Shown here piece after piece: positions 1 to 14,500 of a stretch of DNA of 64,000 nucleotides. The first letter of the stretch is position 1. Every line of letters starts with the position of its first letter. The position numbers and the translations under genes were made by a program. The notes beneath the pieces are model-generated. The model saw nothing but the letters and a program-made list of their open reading frames with translations, had not been told where the DNA came from and did no database searches. Source of the stretch: Leptasterias polaris (Eukaryota > Echinodermata > Asteroidea > Forcipulatida > Asteriidae); NCBI GenBank assembly GCA_037783415.1, contig JAZGTN010000164.1, positions 558,001 through 622,000 of the forward strand, read 5' to 3'.

Positions 1-2155
1 CAAATGTACACAAATTTACAACTTTTGCACAGTGGAAACATCTGATATATTACCACGGAATTAAAACAGCACAGTTCTGAGTCCATGTACAAGCACACAG
101 TTCTGAGTCCATGTACAAGCACAAAGGTTAGCTGAGCATTAAAGAGTTTTATTTTGCAGATCCAGATTACAATTATTGTTTATTCAGTTCTATTTAGAAA
201 AAAGGTATTTCTCAAATCCTATCAAGTTAATCCCATGGTGCTTTTCTTATAAATGACAGCACCTCAAAACTGTTTGTTTTTAGCAAAGGTTGCTTTTTTT
301 TTATGTATTTTGGTTCAGCCAAGACTAAAGAATGCTACATACAGTTATTGCATGTTGCAAAGCCGAGGGTGCCATTTGCCCCTGAGGGTTTTCAAAACTC
401 ATGGACCCCACCACACAGTGTGCAATTGTTTTGTTATATCATATCATGGTAATAGATTGGAGGCCATTTTCAAACAAAATTGGCAAAAGCACAAACAGTA
501 GGGAATGTGGCCGTCGTTGACAGAAATACTGCTTCATACATATAATAATAACCTCTATTCCACAAGGTGGTGGAAACGACCAACGGTGAGAACCATCAAG
601 GTAATGTGTACCCCATGGGGTACATCAGTCATGTCTCCCTGAGCTTTGTAAATGCATCTTTATAGCACATCACATTATTGGTTTTCGACCCCAAAAATTC
701 ACAACATCAGACGTCAAAATTGTACAATTTCTTTTGAAAACATGTCTGAACTCTACAAAATTTACATCTGGTTTGTAGTTATAAATTGGAAGTTACTGAG
801 AATAAACACGACATAAAGCACCTTCACCAATACCAAAACAAGTATTTCTTCTCATTGTCTAATTTGTCTTACTGGCTATACCCTACACTGGTTACCATCC
901 TTGTCCCCAATGTTATTCAGTTGTTGCTTTAACAACTGTATAGCAAAAATACTTTAAGATTCTGCACTGTTTAGTACAAGCTGTGCCTTAACTGCTTATG
1001 TATTTATATTAGTGTTGATTTCTTGTTTAAGACAAAGAACAGCACAAAATAAGAAATGAGTCTAAAGAAACTCAGAATGCTCATTCACTTTATGAGAAAC
1101 ACTGCATTCCTGCAATGATAGTTCCTCTTTGTCACAATACCAGCCATTCTAGCATGCTCCCATGAAGAACACTGCATCAGCATCGTCATCTGGGGAACAA
1201 TCAGTGGTATAACTTCAAGGCTTTCTTTTTAAGCTGTTCCTCCTTTTGTGCCAAAATGCATTTGAAACCTCCAAAACTACAATCCAAAGCGAAAAGTATA
1301 TTACAAAAACTGAACATCTCCCACAGAAAAAACTACAAAGCATTTGACAACAATCACAATAAACGGTACCACTTTGCATCCATCATTTTACAATTTTTTT
1401 CATTTGATTGTAATATTCCATTTAACTGTAGCGCAATGTTGAGTTTGCCCTGTGTGCCATGGTGCGTTATGTTGAATTCTACAACTTGATAATCACACTT
1501 GACACACACCATGAGAAGTGCGTGTGAAGTCGTAAAAGTCTGCTCGAAATAAACAACGCACCCAACACACAGGGCAGATACAACATGGCGCATATTACCG
1601 GGAAAGGGTCTATTGTTTTTAAGTACCTGATACCACCCCAAAAAATGTTTCAACATGTGAGTTGTCATTCAGGCTTGTACTGAAAACAATTTGAGTCAAT
1701 TAATTTGTTAGTTTTTAAACTACCCTCAAAATGGACGGAAAAAGTTACCTAACTTTTTCTTCCATTTTTAAGTGAATTTGGGCGTAATGCAAGTAAAGAT
1801 TTAATAGTAATAAACAACTCAACTTATTTTCAGTATAAATCCTCATGTCCATTCCATTTTGGAATACTTTAAAGTGACAATACGTACAATATAAGTAGTA
1901 CATAAGTAGTACACTTTTTTGTGCTTTCTTGCACACTATACAGACAGATACTTCAATACAATTGTTATATTTCTGAGGTCAATATACACTTGGCTTGGGC
2001 TCAGGCTTAAGTTCCCTCAGTGACTTTGAAATAGTGTGCTTTCAGTACGGATGCAAAGATAGCCGAAGCCGAGGTGGTGGTTTTGATATTAAGGACATAG
2101 CTGTACATGGGGACTTGAACAATAATGATCTGGTACTCCAAACTGCATAGTATCT
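1..2155 (-). other. RALBP1: Probable RALBP1 3' UTR and flank
   Basis: No coding exon recognised. On the minus strand the canonical AATAAA occurs only at about 184-179 and 153-148 in this interval, so a 3' UTR of about 2 kb ending near position 130-160 is plausible (inference). A 26-bp direct duplication lies at 71-122. Confidence 0.4.
71..122. repeat. 26-bp direct duplication
   Basis: The string beginning ACAGTTCTGAGTCCATG occurs at 71 and again at 97, giving two adjacent identical 26-bp units near the proposed polyadenylation region. Confidence 0.85.
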
Positions 2156-2557
2156 TCATACAGATGTCTCCCGTTCCAATCTCTTCCCTTTTCCAACATC
2201 CACTGTCTTCTTCTCCCCATTCTGTCCTGTTACACTTTCCAGTTCTGGCCCCAAATGCCACTCGGCATCACGGGCCACCACCATTGGTCCAGCTACGTTG
2301 GGATTACTCTTTGATTTCCGTCGACCTCGTTTGACCTCTCCAGAGCTCAAGACAACCTCAGGGTCAGACTCGACCTCTCGCTCCTCACGGACGAATGCTC
2401 GCAGCTCTTTCTCTCGGGCTTGAACATCTTTTACAGACTGAATACTAGATGGTTCCATTTCATAGTAGGGATGCTGTCGTAGTTTGATTTGAACTTTGAC
2501 CTCGACACATGCTTCTCGCTCATTGTGGATATCATGGCTGAGCTGAGTATTCTTGCG
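2156..2557 (-). CDS. RALBP1: RALBP1 terminal exon with PDZ-type C terminus
   Basis: Starts RKNTQLSHDIHNEREACVEV (vertebrate IKNNHLNQAIHEEREAIIEL), ends the coiled coil, and continues as a charged tail with KRGRRKSKSN. The last residues are RLERETSV before TGA. Vertebrate RALBP1 ends ETSI, so the class I PDZ-binding C terminus is retained. The acceptor is TCTTCAG. Confidence 0.9.
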   Translation of the reverse strand, partial: RKNTQLSHDIHNEREACVEVKVQIKLRQHPYYEMEPSSIQSVKDVQAREKELRAFVREEREVESDPEVVLSSGEVKRGRRKSKSNPNVAGPMVVARDAEWHLGPELESVTGQNGEKKTVDVGKGKRLERETSV

Positions 2558-5500
2558 CTGAAGATGAGATTTTTATATTCCATGAAAAGATCAGTAAAGG
2601 TATAAATCAACCAACTAAAACTCTAAGAAGCAGGCACAGATCCAGGAATTTTACTTTGGGGGGTGTTAAAACAAGATGAGCGGCATCCATGGAGAAAAGC
2701 AAAGGGCCTGGGCCCAAATTTATGGCTCTGCTAACTGCCAAATTCTGCGCTTACGATCAACATTCTCCGCTTACAGGGCAAGCGCCAATTTTCTTTGCTA
2801 GCTGTGTAAGCGAAAAATGACTAGTAACATAGACCAAGCGCACAGGCAAAAATTCCCTGCTTACCTGTGTAATATGCTTGACGTAAGCGCAGAATTCCCT
2901 GCTTCCGTTAGCGCCGATTCTTTGCTTACGGTAAGCAGAGCCATGAAATTGGGCCCTGGTGATGGAGGTTGATGATTATAGGTAGGATGCAAGGGTGAAA
3001 TAGGAATTAATTTGTAAACATTCAATGGTATCGTTTTGGCGCTCAATAAGCTCTACATGGCAAAATAGTGGATGACATGTAAGGCATGCTCTGCCAATCA
3101 AATGGCGAGGATCTATGTGTCTCTATAGTCAGTGAGTGGCAATTTTTACCACCATGTAAACAAAGCTCTCTGGTGGACTAAGGGCAATCATGATGATGCA
3201 AACTGTGGGCTTTTTGTTCAATACATTGTTTTAATGTAACGAGAGCAGGGAGAGGGGGTCTGGATCTGCATCTAAGAAGATCTTTAGGTCTGAAAGATTT
3301 CTTGAAAATTTCACTTTATTTTGAGGAAGAACACATGATTAAAAAACTGTGGTAAACTATTTCATATAAATAGTGATATCATGGATCAAAATTACACCTT
3401 GAAAATGTACACTTTTTTTGTTCCCCCAATTTTTTTATATTTTCTGCAGACTGACCTCTAGTTCTTGGTTTTCTCGTATGAGTCTGTTCAGGATAGTCTG
3501 CAGCTCCCTGTCATCTTCATCTTCCTGAGATTAAACAATGTTAAGGAAAAAATGAAACTTGACTAGAGAACTTTTTAAAGCAATTTTGCTCTGGTAAGTA
3601 GGAAGTGGTTGCCTAAACAAATATCTGGTTAAAAGAACAGCACAGCAACCCTTAAAGAGCTCCTTCAAGAAACGGCAACAAATTATCTTTGAAGAAATTC
3701 ATTTGAAATGTTTTCAATCAATAAGGAATTTGAGTTCACATGAGATTAAACAGATTTTAATTGTGTACAAAACAATCATTTGTAATACCCTTCTCCGGTG
3801 CTTTTCGGAAAGATTCATGAAAAGCCCTGTTACGTCATCACTCATATTACGTCATATGTGGGAGCTCTGTTTTGTATAGCCGCTTTGTTGCAGCATGGAG
3901 GTATAACAAAGCAAACTCCCACACATGACGTCAAAGTATTGTCATTTTGACGCAGGCCGTCAATGGCAAAAGTGTTTCTAGTTTTTCAAAACCTTTAGGC
4001 TTGGGCCTAATTTTTTGATTGATAATTACGGACAATTCAGAAGTGTACAAGTATCTAAATTACATTTCAATGATAAACAAACACATTATCAAACAGTTTC
4101 AATAGCATTCTCCTTAAAAGAAATTTCGTTCAAGTACCTGTTTAAGGGTGAAAAGCTACGGCAGTTGATTATTTCCCAAACCCTATAACTAGCGTATAAA
4201 ATCAGAACCAGGGGCCAATGTCATAGAAACACTGAAAAACAAAGTCCATGCGCTGGTAAACACTAGATCTTCTTTTTCTCAGTTCAATTCAATACTGATC
4301 AAATTAAGGCATGACTGAAAATATAGTCTGGTGTCTTTTCAGTAAAATGAAAACCAGAGGTCACAACTACTATTGCATGTGGGATACTAGACAAAGAAGG
4401 TTTACTGATCTGAACAGATAAAGGATACACTATCACTGCTGCTATCAGATGACATGAGGCTATCAGTGCTGTCCATGGGGTATGTACGACAATGATGGGA
4501 GTGTGCCTCGCAGATCTCCTCTTTTAACCTTTGTACCTCCTGTCTCTCAGCCTCAACTCGCTTCAATAGCTCATTGTGTATAGATTGAAGCTCCTCCTGC
4601 TCAGCCATGACCTCAGCTTGAGACAACAGCAACAGACGGATCATTTCTGATGAAAGTACAGAGACAAAATCACAATCAAATTTATCTGTCAATTTGTTCT
4701 TTTATTTTTTCTTCTTATTAGTGTTTTGAAAATTTTGTTTGTGCATTTGGCAACTTTGCTTATAAGTGGTTACAAACAAGAAGGTATACGACCTACCTAG
4801 ATCTTCCTCGTCCTGTTTCTTAGCTTCAGTATCCTCCAAGAAGACTGATTCATCTTCATCCTCCTCACCCTCATCTTCCTTGACTTTCTCGGTCTCTACC
4901 ACATCTTTCTCTTTCTCCTTAATCTCAACCGCAATCTTAGGAACGTCTTGAGTCCTGTCAACTGTCAAAACTTCCTCCTCATCAACTTGCTGGACATCTA
5001 ATGGAGTCCTAGGTGCCTGTCTCTTCTTTGGTGTCCTGTCCAGTGATTCCTTGTCTGGATCCTTAACTTCTTGAGATGTACCTTTTCCTGTTGACACGAC
5101 TTCTGCATCTTTATGTTGGGTTTTTGGTGTTTCATCATCTTTAGTTATCTTTGTCTCTGTGTCTTTATCAGTTTCTTTTTGTTTGTCTTTCTCTCTCTCC
5201 TTTCCCTTTTCTCGCTCTTTCTCCTTCTCTTTTTCAATGGCAGCAATTCTTGTTTCAGAAATGCGTCGACTCACTCGTAACTGGGAGGTCAAAATGTATA
5301 AATTAGGAAAAGCTATTTTTAAAAAACCTTTTAAAAAGATAAAAAATTAATGAAAAAGGTAGACTATGATCATATGATGATATATTTGTCAACTTGTGAT
5401 ATACATGTATATTCCAACTTGTGTAACTGTTCTAGGCCAATACGTATTGTCTAGACTAATAACGCTAAAGGTGCAGAAATTTTAAGACGACGTTTCTTAC

Positions 5501-8500
5501 TTTTCTCTTGAGCTGTGTGACTATTCGCTGCACCTCCCACAATTGTTCTTCAGTCAACTGTAAAAACAAGTTGTTTTAAATAAACACAAAATATAAACTC
5601 ATGAGACAAATCAATGCATAGATTAGCATGGGATGTTAGAAATGTGTCAGTTCTGTAAAGATTTTCAGTTCTGTCTTTTGCAATTAGTTGAGTTCGTACT
5701 CAAAATGTTCCAGTTTTCAAGGTTTCCATGAATATTCATTACCTTATCAGCCAATCCTCTGTTTAGTTCCTCATGCATCTTAGCCAAGATGGCCTCCTGT
5801 CGAATCAACTCATCCTCCAAAGCACTGTATAATTAGAAATAAATAACAAAAATATTTCAACTCAACAACAAATTAAATTAATTAAAAGTTTAAACTATTT
5901 GTGTCTATATTTTTCAAATTTAGTAATGAAGTCAAAACAAAAAATAAAAAGGTGTGTTTTAAAGGGAAGTGTACCTTTTGTAATTACTCTTAAAATTAAT
6001 GGCAACAAAAACTTATTGGTCAGAAGTACAGCAGCTTTCGTTAGTATAAAGCATTTTGAGAAACATTTCACTTCAAAGTAATGTGGTTATGTAAACAGAT
6101 ATCAGTTTTTATGCCACAAAATTTGAATCTGAGATGCGTTTCTCAGATTGTGTATTCCTATTAGAGATGATTCTTCCAGCCTACGTGGGCATATTCGCTC
6201 CAGAATTTCGACGATATCTCAAAAACAAGACCACCTTTTGAAATTAAATTTTCACAGGTTAGTTTTATTGTGTATATCTACATTTATATAGGATTCAAAC
6301 TATCAAATAATTCCCAAAACCAAAGGTATACTATGCCTTTAATGGACTCACTCAGTGTTTTCTGGAAGCTCAAGCCGGTCTTCAGTCTGATTCCATCGTA
6401 GTGGTTTTGGACACCTTCAAACACACATAAATACAACATCAGTTAAAACATGTGACTTAGACTGTGAGACTTCTTATGTCACAAGAAAAAGACCACTGCT
6501 TGAGTCCATTATTACAGGTAAAACAAATCATTCAGGAATTCATAAACTTTTGATAATTGTAATTGTTTATTTTTTATTTTATGGTTCAGTGAAATGCTAA
6601 GCCTCAACTTTCACAGAATGGTCCAAGAACAAATCTTGTTCATGATTGAGAAGGAGAACAGATGTTAAGTTTTGTTTGTTAACTTGTTTGTTTAGATGGG
6701 TCTTTCTATTCAGGGAAAACAATAAGAATGTCACGAAGGATTAGTAATTATAATAATAATAATAATAACAACACAGGAGTCTAAATATTGCACACATTTA
6801 TATCTGCCAATAAGGTACTCAAACAAAGAGAAACATTTAAGACAGGTGCACTCAGCAGTAACTGCAAGAAAAACGAGACAAACCCCCTTCTCTTATCAGC
6901 GAGTGTTACTGGGTTATTTTACATGCATTAAACAATGCACAGGACCTATGGCTTTACGCCCCATCCAAAGGATGAAGCAATAATGGTTGAGTGCCTTACT
7001 TAAGGACACAAGTGTCAAGACCACAACTCCAACCCACACTCTGCTGACCATAAACACCAGACCTTGAGTTAAGTGCACTTGACCACTCGGCCATGACACA
7101 CCACTCAATAAAGGCCATATCAATAATTATGGAAGAGCATATTCTCTTGAGTTCAACAGATGTTAATTTGAGTTTTCTTACTTCTTGATCTGTACTCCTT
7201 TGAAGAGTGTTTTCCAGTTGGTGAAGAGAAGGTTGAGGACTCGGTGGCTGATGTAGAGTGTTGGACACATAACGATGGAGATGTTTTGAATTGTCATCTT
7301 TGTCTCTGCCTCCTGCAAAACAATAGAGGGGGTAAATAGTTTGGCTCTTCACAAATATAAAATCTAAATTCATTCAGCTGTGTACATTTAACATCTGCAG
7401 GAAACCCAGGCTCTGTTGCTATTTTGTAAACATATGATATTATGACTAACATTGTCTGTATTTATTTTATTTAACTTTATTTTATTTTTATTTTCCCTGC
7501 AGGAAATTTTGTATTCAAAGGTAAAACAACTTCTCACTTTAAATACAAAAATACTGAAAAGCAATGGCAAGAGAAAAAAATTAAAAAGTTAGACCGATAT
7601 AAAACAAAGTTAACTTTTACACACATTTATACAAAAAGTATTCTGGAACTCATGGAATAATCTGCAACATAAATTTGTTGGAGTTGGGTAAGGCAGGGAA
7701 GGGGTTACCGCTAATACTTACATTGTTAAGGACGTGGGCGAGATGGACCACCATCCAAGACAGCAGTGTAAAGTTACATTTAGGCAAGACTTGAAGCATC
7801 CGATTAAACTGGGCTACTCTGGTCTTCACATCAGCAATGGCTGGCAATGGAAAAACATCAGTAAGCAATAAACAATTTGAGGAAATTATCGCTTAACTTT
7901 GATCCAGAATGGTACGATGCTTCACACTAGTTCTTCTTGGTCCAACAAACCAAGCTCATCTAAACAGACTGTTCAAAGGGATACCCCTAATTCAGTGAGT
8001 AATATTTGGCCAATTTAAAATTCATCTTTGGGGGGTTTCTGCTTTAACATCAGGGCCAGGGACATTCAGCCTTGTGAAGGTCAACCCGCATCCAAACAAA
8101 CCTTGTACAACTAAACAAACAAAAACGAAGAGAAACAAGTTAATATCAGCCAAACTGGGCTGCACTGCACCAATGCTTGTAACTGGATTCAACTTTTTCC
8201 ACTAACCTGCTGTTTCTTCAAGTTTTGGAGCGAGCATTTTGGTGAGAATGGGCTCAGGCAGCTCTCTAAGATACTGCTTGAGGAGACTCGCTACATTGTT
8301 TGGATCTTGACTACTGAGATCAACCTCTTCATTACGATTGTATCGACCCTTGAGAAGCTCCACCTTTGACTTGACCCCGGACAATCGATAAATACCAGCA
8401 ACACTCAGACCTAGCAAGGGAATTTAAGTTCCATGTATAAGAGTTAATGTCCATGGCTCGGGAGGATTTGAAAAGTTGCAAACAACTCACAACTCCAACA

Positions 8501-11500
8501 AAAACTGGTACAACTAACATTGATTTGTACACTGGAATAACTGAGATTCTTGATATTCAAAAGAAAATCATATTTCAGAAGGTGTCTCTTTTTATTTTTC
8601 CTTTTTTTCTTAGATCATAAACAAGTTTTGTCTTAGTGTACAGTGGTTCTTCCTTCACATTCTTCAACAGAATTTCAAGCTAACCTTGGCAAAGGTCAAG
8701 TTAGTATTGTGGTTATTCCCAAATCAGATGAAAAGGTTTTAAGTCAACCTCATGCCAATTAAAGGCAGGGTGTACTTTTGGGAATAACTCCACAAGTTAT
8801 TGACCATAAAAACTTACTTGGTAAAGAGCACTGCACAGCTGTTGATACTATAAAACATTGTTAGACACAACCCCTTTGAAGAAATGAAGTTTTAGTAATA
8901 TAAGAGGAAAATTTGTACACCAAAATTTCAGATGCCTGAGAAAGGCTTCAGGCATGAAACTTTTCTCAGGCATCTGAAAGCACAAAAAATTATGCAACAA
9001 GGGTGGTTTTTCGTTCATTATTTTCTTGTAACTTCGATGACCAATTGAGCCCGAATTTTCACGATTTTATTAGGCCTATTTTGGGATACACCAAGTGAGG
9101 ATAATGGTCTTTGACAATAACCAAAAGTATACACTGCTTTTAAAGCTAGGATGTGAAGCAGGTTTTAAGTCCCTATGGTGCTGTTGAAATAATTATCATT
9201 TTCTCATTAAGGCTTACCTCCTACATGTCCTATAAAAAAATTATCCCAAAGAATTTTAAAGAAATTTTGATCTCATGAACACAAATTCTTCTTACCTTGA
9301 TCTTCAATAAAGTCAATACATTCTCTTACTATCTTCGGTAACTCAATACCATCGTACATCTTGGTATGTTCTACAGCCTCAGCTAAGGGAATACCGAACA
9401 CAGGCTTTATTTCCGCTGAAACAAAACAGTAACTCAAGGATAAGCTTCATCAACGTTAGCTAGTATTAATGGGAAAAGGAGGAATATTGACATTGTGCAA
9501 AATTACAAATACTTGAGCAAAATAATTGACAGTAACATTTGCTCAGCACTCATCTCAAAGGGTAATCGGTTAATTTGATTTTGCATAAATTATATTCTTT
9601 TTATGTAGACAAGGAAATTATGAATCTGTTTCACTCATCTGTTATTGAAAGTGCATTTACTCATGACTGTGTGGTTTGGTACAATGAAGCAAGAACACAA
9701 GATACAGATAACATGATAAGGGTTGTGAAACAAGCATCTAAAGTCCTAGGGATAGACGTAGACCTGGATGAAACTTACAAAGAAAGGGTTCTATCTAAAG
9801 CAAAGGTATCATCGACCATCCACTAAACAAATTTGTCATCAGACTAATGAGTGGTTGGAGATGGCAGTCACTTCGATGCAAAACAAACAGACCTCAACTA
9901 CTTCATACCATACTCTGTCCATCTCCTCAATGTTCAGCCCAGACGTTAATTACGTTAACTACCTTCTGCTAAGATGTTGCTAAATTGATCTAATTCATAT
10001 TTAGCATATTTTTGTTTGTGTGTGATGATTTTGTGTATGACATATGCAAGGAAATTTTCCTCCATGGTAGGACCAATAAACTGAATTGAATTGAATTGAA
10101 TTGAATTGAATTGAATTGAATTGAATGCATGATTTAGTCATTGATTAGACTGTATAAAACCCAGTTATCATGTTTACATCCGTCTCCAATTCTTGGTATT
10201 TGTGTCCATGATATTTCTCAGCACAATGATGTCATCAAGCCACATTATTCTGTGTCTACCCATTGTTCTTTTCTCTCTGTCCTTAATTTCAATCAAGTTG
10301 TCCACCTTTTAATTCTGTTTTCAGGCCATGAGCAGAAGGGCCTTCATTTGATTGCAAAAACATAAAGTTGTTTTCTTGCAGCTTCTTACCAGGTTTTGAA
10401 GATGGCACATTGCTGATGGTGTGAGCCTTCTTACGAGCAAACTTTTCTCTCTCTTTGCTCCTTGTCCTTTCCTTCTTGGCCTCTCGCTCTCTGCTCTTGC
10501 TTCGCTTTTTCTCCGCTTTCATCATCTCTTTCTCTTTCTGTTTCTCATCCACTACAGGCTCCTTTTCCTTGTGTTTATCCTTTGGAGTCTTGACCTTCCG
10601 GGAGCGGAAGATACTCCGCTTTCTCTTGCCCCTAATGAACATTTACAAAGACAATTAATAACATTCCTTATGTGATAAGTTGATAACACAAAAAGACGTC
10701 TTAAAAATTTACCTCAAACATTGTAGCTGAACCATGCTTGGGGGGGGGGGGGGCAGAACACCCCCATAAATAGACTCTTAATAAGTATTCTGGGTTCTTT
10801 AAATAATCAAACACAAAAAACGTCTATAATAATCCTAAATAATGAGGGAATTTCTTATTCAAAAGACACAAGCACTGTTACCACAAGGACAGATATGAAA
10901 TTCAAATTCTAGTAATGATTCTAATGTTACAGGGATTGATCTACTATGGGGTACATGATATCAACTTGCTTTAACCAAAAGCAATTTTTCTATAATTTCT
11001 AGTAAACCTTAATTCATAACCTTTGACCTTTCCCAATACCTATCATCTTCGTCATCAGAGTACACTTCCATTGGCTCAAATGACTTGTAGCCTCGCTCCT
11101 TGTCTTTTTTCTTATCTTTCTTCTTGTCTTTGCTTTTGAAGAGTTCCCTATCACTACATTCAGAATCTATAAGGGACAGGAAAGTGAATAGTAGTCAATC
11201 ACAAGGTCAAAGAGCAATGAATCACAAGGTCAAAGAGCAATGAATCACAAGGTCAAAGAGCAATGAATCACTGAAAAAAGGGTAGTTGAAGTATGTGTAG
11301 ATGAAACCAGAAAGTATAGACAATGTGACCTCTGTTTACAATCAAACCGCCCTCTGTTGACAAGTCTGTTGTCCAAGTCATGTTCCGCCGGGCACAAAGA
11401 CGCGTAGTCATGGTAATATTGCGTGTACTTTCTAGCTGGCTGTCAAGTACACAAAGGTTTTGCCCGGCGACATGCGCGCGCATCATGTTATGATTTTCAA

Positions 11501-14500
11501 ATGACGTCAGAGGTCACATCGTCTATAATACAGGCTTGGAATTTCTTGTAAAGGATAAGCAAATTTTCCGTATGAAAGGGAAATAACATTTAAACTCAGA
11601 ATGTCCATGGGAACATTTTTAATGGGCACCAAGCCTTGACCAGGACTAAGCCCACGAAATACCAAGCCTGATAATATCATGAATAAAATCATAAGTGAAA
11701 TACAAATTTGTGTGTAATTATTGATTATATTGCATGAAGCTAAGAATAGAGAACTACAGTAGCTACATGTACCTAGAAACAACACTTGCTACTCTAATGT
11801 GAAGTACCATTTATAATTAATTGAACTGCAGCTCTGTGATGTGCATGAACCTCATACTTCAAATGGATCCAATTCCAACATTTTATGCATAAATGTACCA
11901 AAATCCAAATCTAACCAAATGAGCCTCTGAAATGAATTCCTCAAAAACAAGTCACTCAAAGTGAGGGTTATTGATTTGTTTTAATCTTACAAAAAGGTGA
12001 CAGGAAAACAGTTTTATTGACTGAAGTACATTTTGTTGTTGTGCATAGAAGAGTTTTGTTTTATCAGTAAGTATTTCCACCACAAACAGACACACTATGT
12101 CAAATAAACTATACATTAGGTTTCCAGGCCTGGAATTTCATCTCAGAGAGGGCAATTTTCATTTTGCAAAGGGCACTTCCCTTGGAAAATCTTACATTCT
12201 ATTGGAGACTTTTGAAGGGGCAACAAGGACAAGACCAGAGCCTCCACTTAATTCCAGGCCTGGGTTTCGATAGGAGAAACTTGTTATGGCTTGTGACCTA
12301 GGGAAATTCAGTCACTGTCTTTTAAATAAAAGTTTTATTTTGAAATAATTTTAATTACCAGTGAGAGTATCATATTAGCAAATCACTGCCTACAATATTG
12401 AGCCAGCAGCACACAAAGAAGCTTTGCTTTAAAAAACAAGAACAGGATACTAGACAAAGTGACATACCCTGTCATGCCTGTGCTTCTAATTTCTCTTTGC
12501 AAAGTTCAGTAATCTAACGTTGTCATATTTTCTGAGGTGCAATTCTATACATTTTGGCATTCATTCTTTTGCATGAGAGTAATGCATAGTATGGTACATA
12601 TAAAAAAAAAAAATTACTGCAGAGCGTGACTGGAAACTTAAAACACAAAGACATACAAATTTTGTGTATGTTTAAAATTTGACATAAACTTGACGAGTAC
12701 TAGTCATGGTGTTTAGCTAAAAATCATGGAAAATATCTACATGGTTTAAACATGGGAGGTACGTGTAATTGTTCACAGTCTGCAATGTAGTTAGCTCTTT
12801 GGCCTTAGACTAGATGGCTATTTGCATTTAACCTTGCATGGATTCTTGGCTTGAATGCAGTTATTTACGAGTTTGATCAGAGTTAAATTTAAACAAGATA
12901 CTGTCAACAATGTGATTACACTGAATTAGTTAACGGTATCAATGCCATCAGGCACACATCCCATTGTATCAATCTTTGTTTCATTCCTTATGACAACTGT
13001 TCAATAAAAAAAAATTGACCATTACTCCAAGCAATTGAAGTCTTGTTTTAGTCAGAATTACTTAAGTGCGGGAAAAAAGCAAGATGGCTACACCATGATA
13101 AAGATCTCATGAGATACCGAGTACTGATCCATTAAGGACTAAAACACTTGTTAAATGTTAGTTCCTCTGTCAGAGAATAGAAGATTAAAGAGTTGAAATG
13201 GTTAAATTTAAAAACATTTGCCACACAATGAATGATAATGTGACTAAATTGGCAGACTCAGATTTGTGTACAAGAATACAACAATTCTGCGCCTTTGATC
13301 ATTTTGTATGTAAGGGGCGCAATATAAATTTTAAATATTATTATTATTATTATTATATGTTGACCATCACCAAAAGCGCCATCATAGAGGGAGAAATAGA
13401 AAAAGCACACAGTTGCAAACAGAAAGCTCACACAAATATTTTGTTCAATGCCAAACTGTACCTTTTATAATTTACAGAATATCAGAAACCTGTCAATAAT
13501 AAAACAAAAAGTCAAAGAGAAAAAGCATGCACTGAATTATACAAATCTCTTGAAAACAGTCTTCACAGCAGGTAAAAAAAGCAGTTAGGGGTCTATGTAT
13601 CGGGGTTTATTACTTATTTTAAATTAATCACAATCACAGACAATTCAACTTCACAAGATGACATAAAACTGCAAATCATAATTAGTTAATCTGGTGATAA
13701 ACAGAAATGCTTTTCTACAATATTTCAGAAAATATAAATATTTCAGCAGAAATAAACTTAAAGGCACTGAACACATTTGGTAATTACTCAAAATATATAT
13801 TAGCATAAAAACTTACTTGGTATACCAGCAACGGAGAGCTGTTGATAGTATAAAACATTGAGAGAAACCACTCCCTCTGAAGTAACGTAGTTTTTAAGAA
13901 AGAGGTAACTTCTCACTAAAATAATAAAAGACTTCATGCATGAAGCCTTTTATTAGCATCTGAAAGCACACAAAATTGTGCAACAAGGGTGTTTTTTCTT
14001 TCTTTATTTTCTTGCAACTTCGATGACCGATTCAGCCCAAATTTTCACAGGTTTGTTATTTTATGCATATGTTGGGATACACCGAGTGACAATACTGGTC
14101 TTTGATAATTACCAAACATGTTCAGTGCCTTTAAAAAAATAAAAAAATATATCAATAATTATAATTAAACACCATTACAAAAAGTATCACCACCAAACAC
14201 ATCCATATTATTTATATTATTTGAAAAATATTTTTAACAAAAAACAAACTTCATCTTGCAATGTTTACCATGGAGGTAAAACAAACATGAACAACCCTAG
14301 CTATATGATTTGTCATGACATTCACAACAACCAATGTTCGCGATCTTTTTGACCAAGTCAATGATTGACAAAATGACAGTGTGCAACGCAACTGAGCAAA
14401 TGAATGAAGCTATTTTTTATTTGTAATTAATGATCTGCAGATCTTACCATGGCTGAACTCTTCTTCATCCTGAATACTACCCGAAAGACCAGGGAAATTT

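Noticed and set aside
4766..5350. Plus-strand Ser/Phe-rich ORFs over RALBP1 exon 11
   Set aside because: Antisense shadows of a Lys/Glu-rich coding exon.
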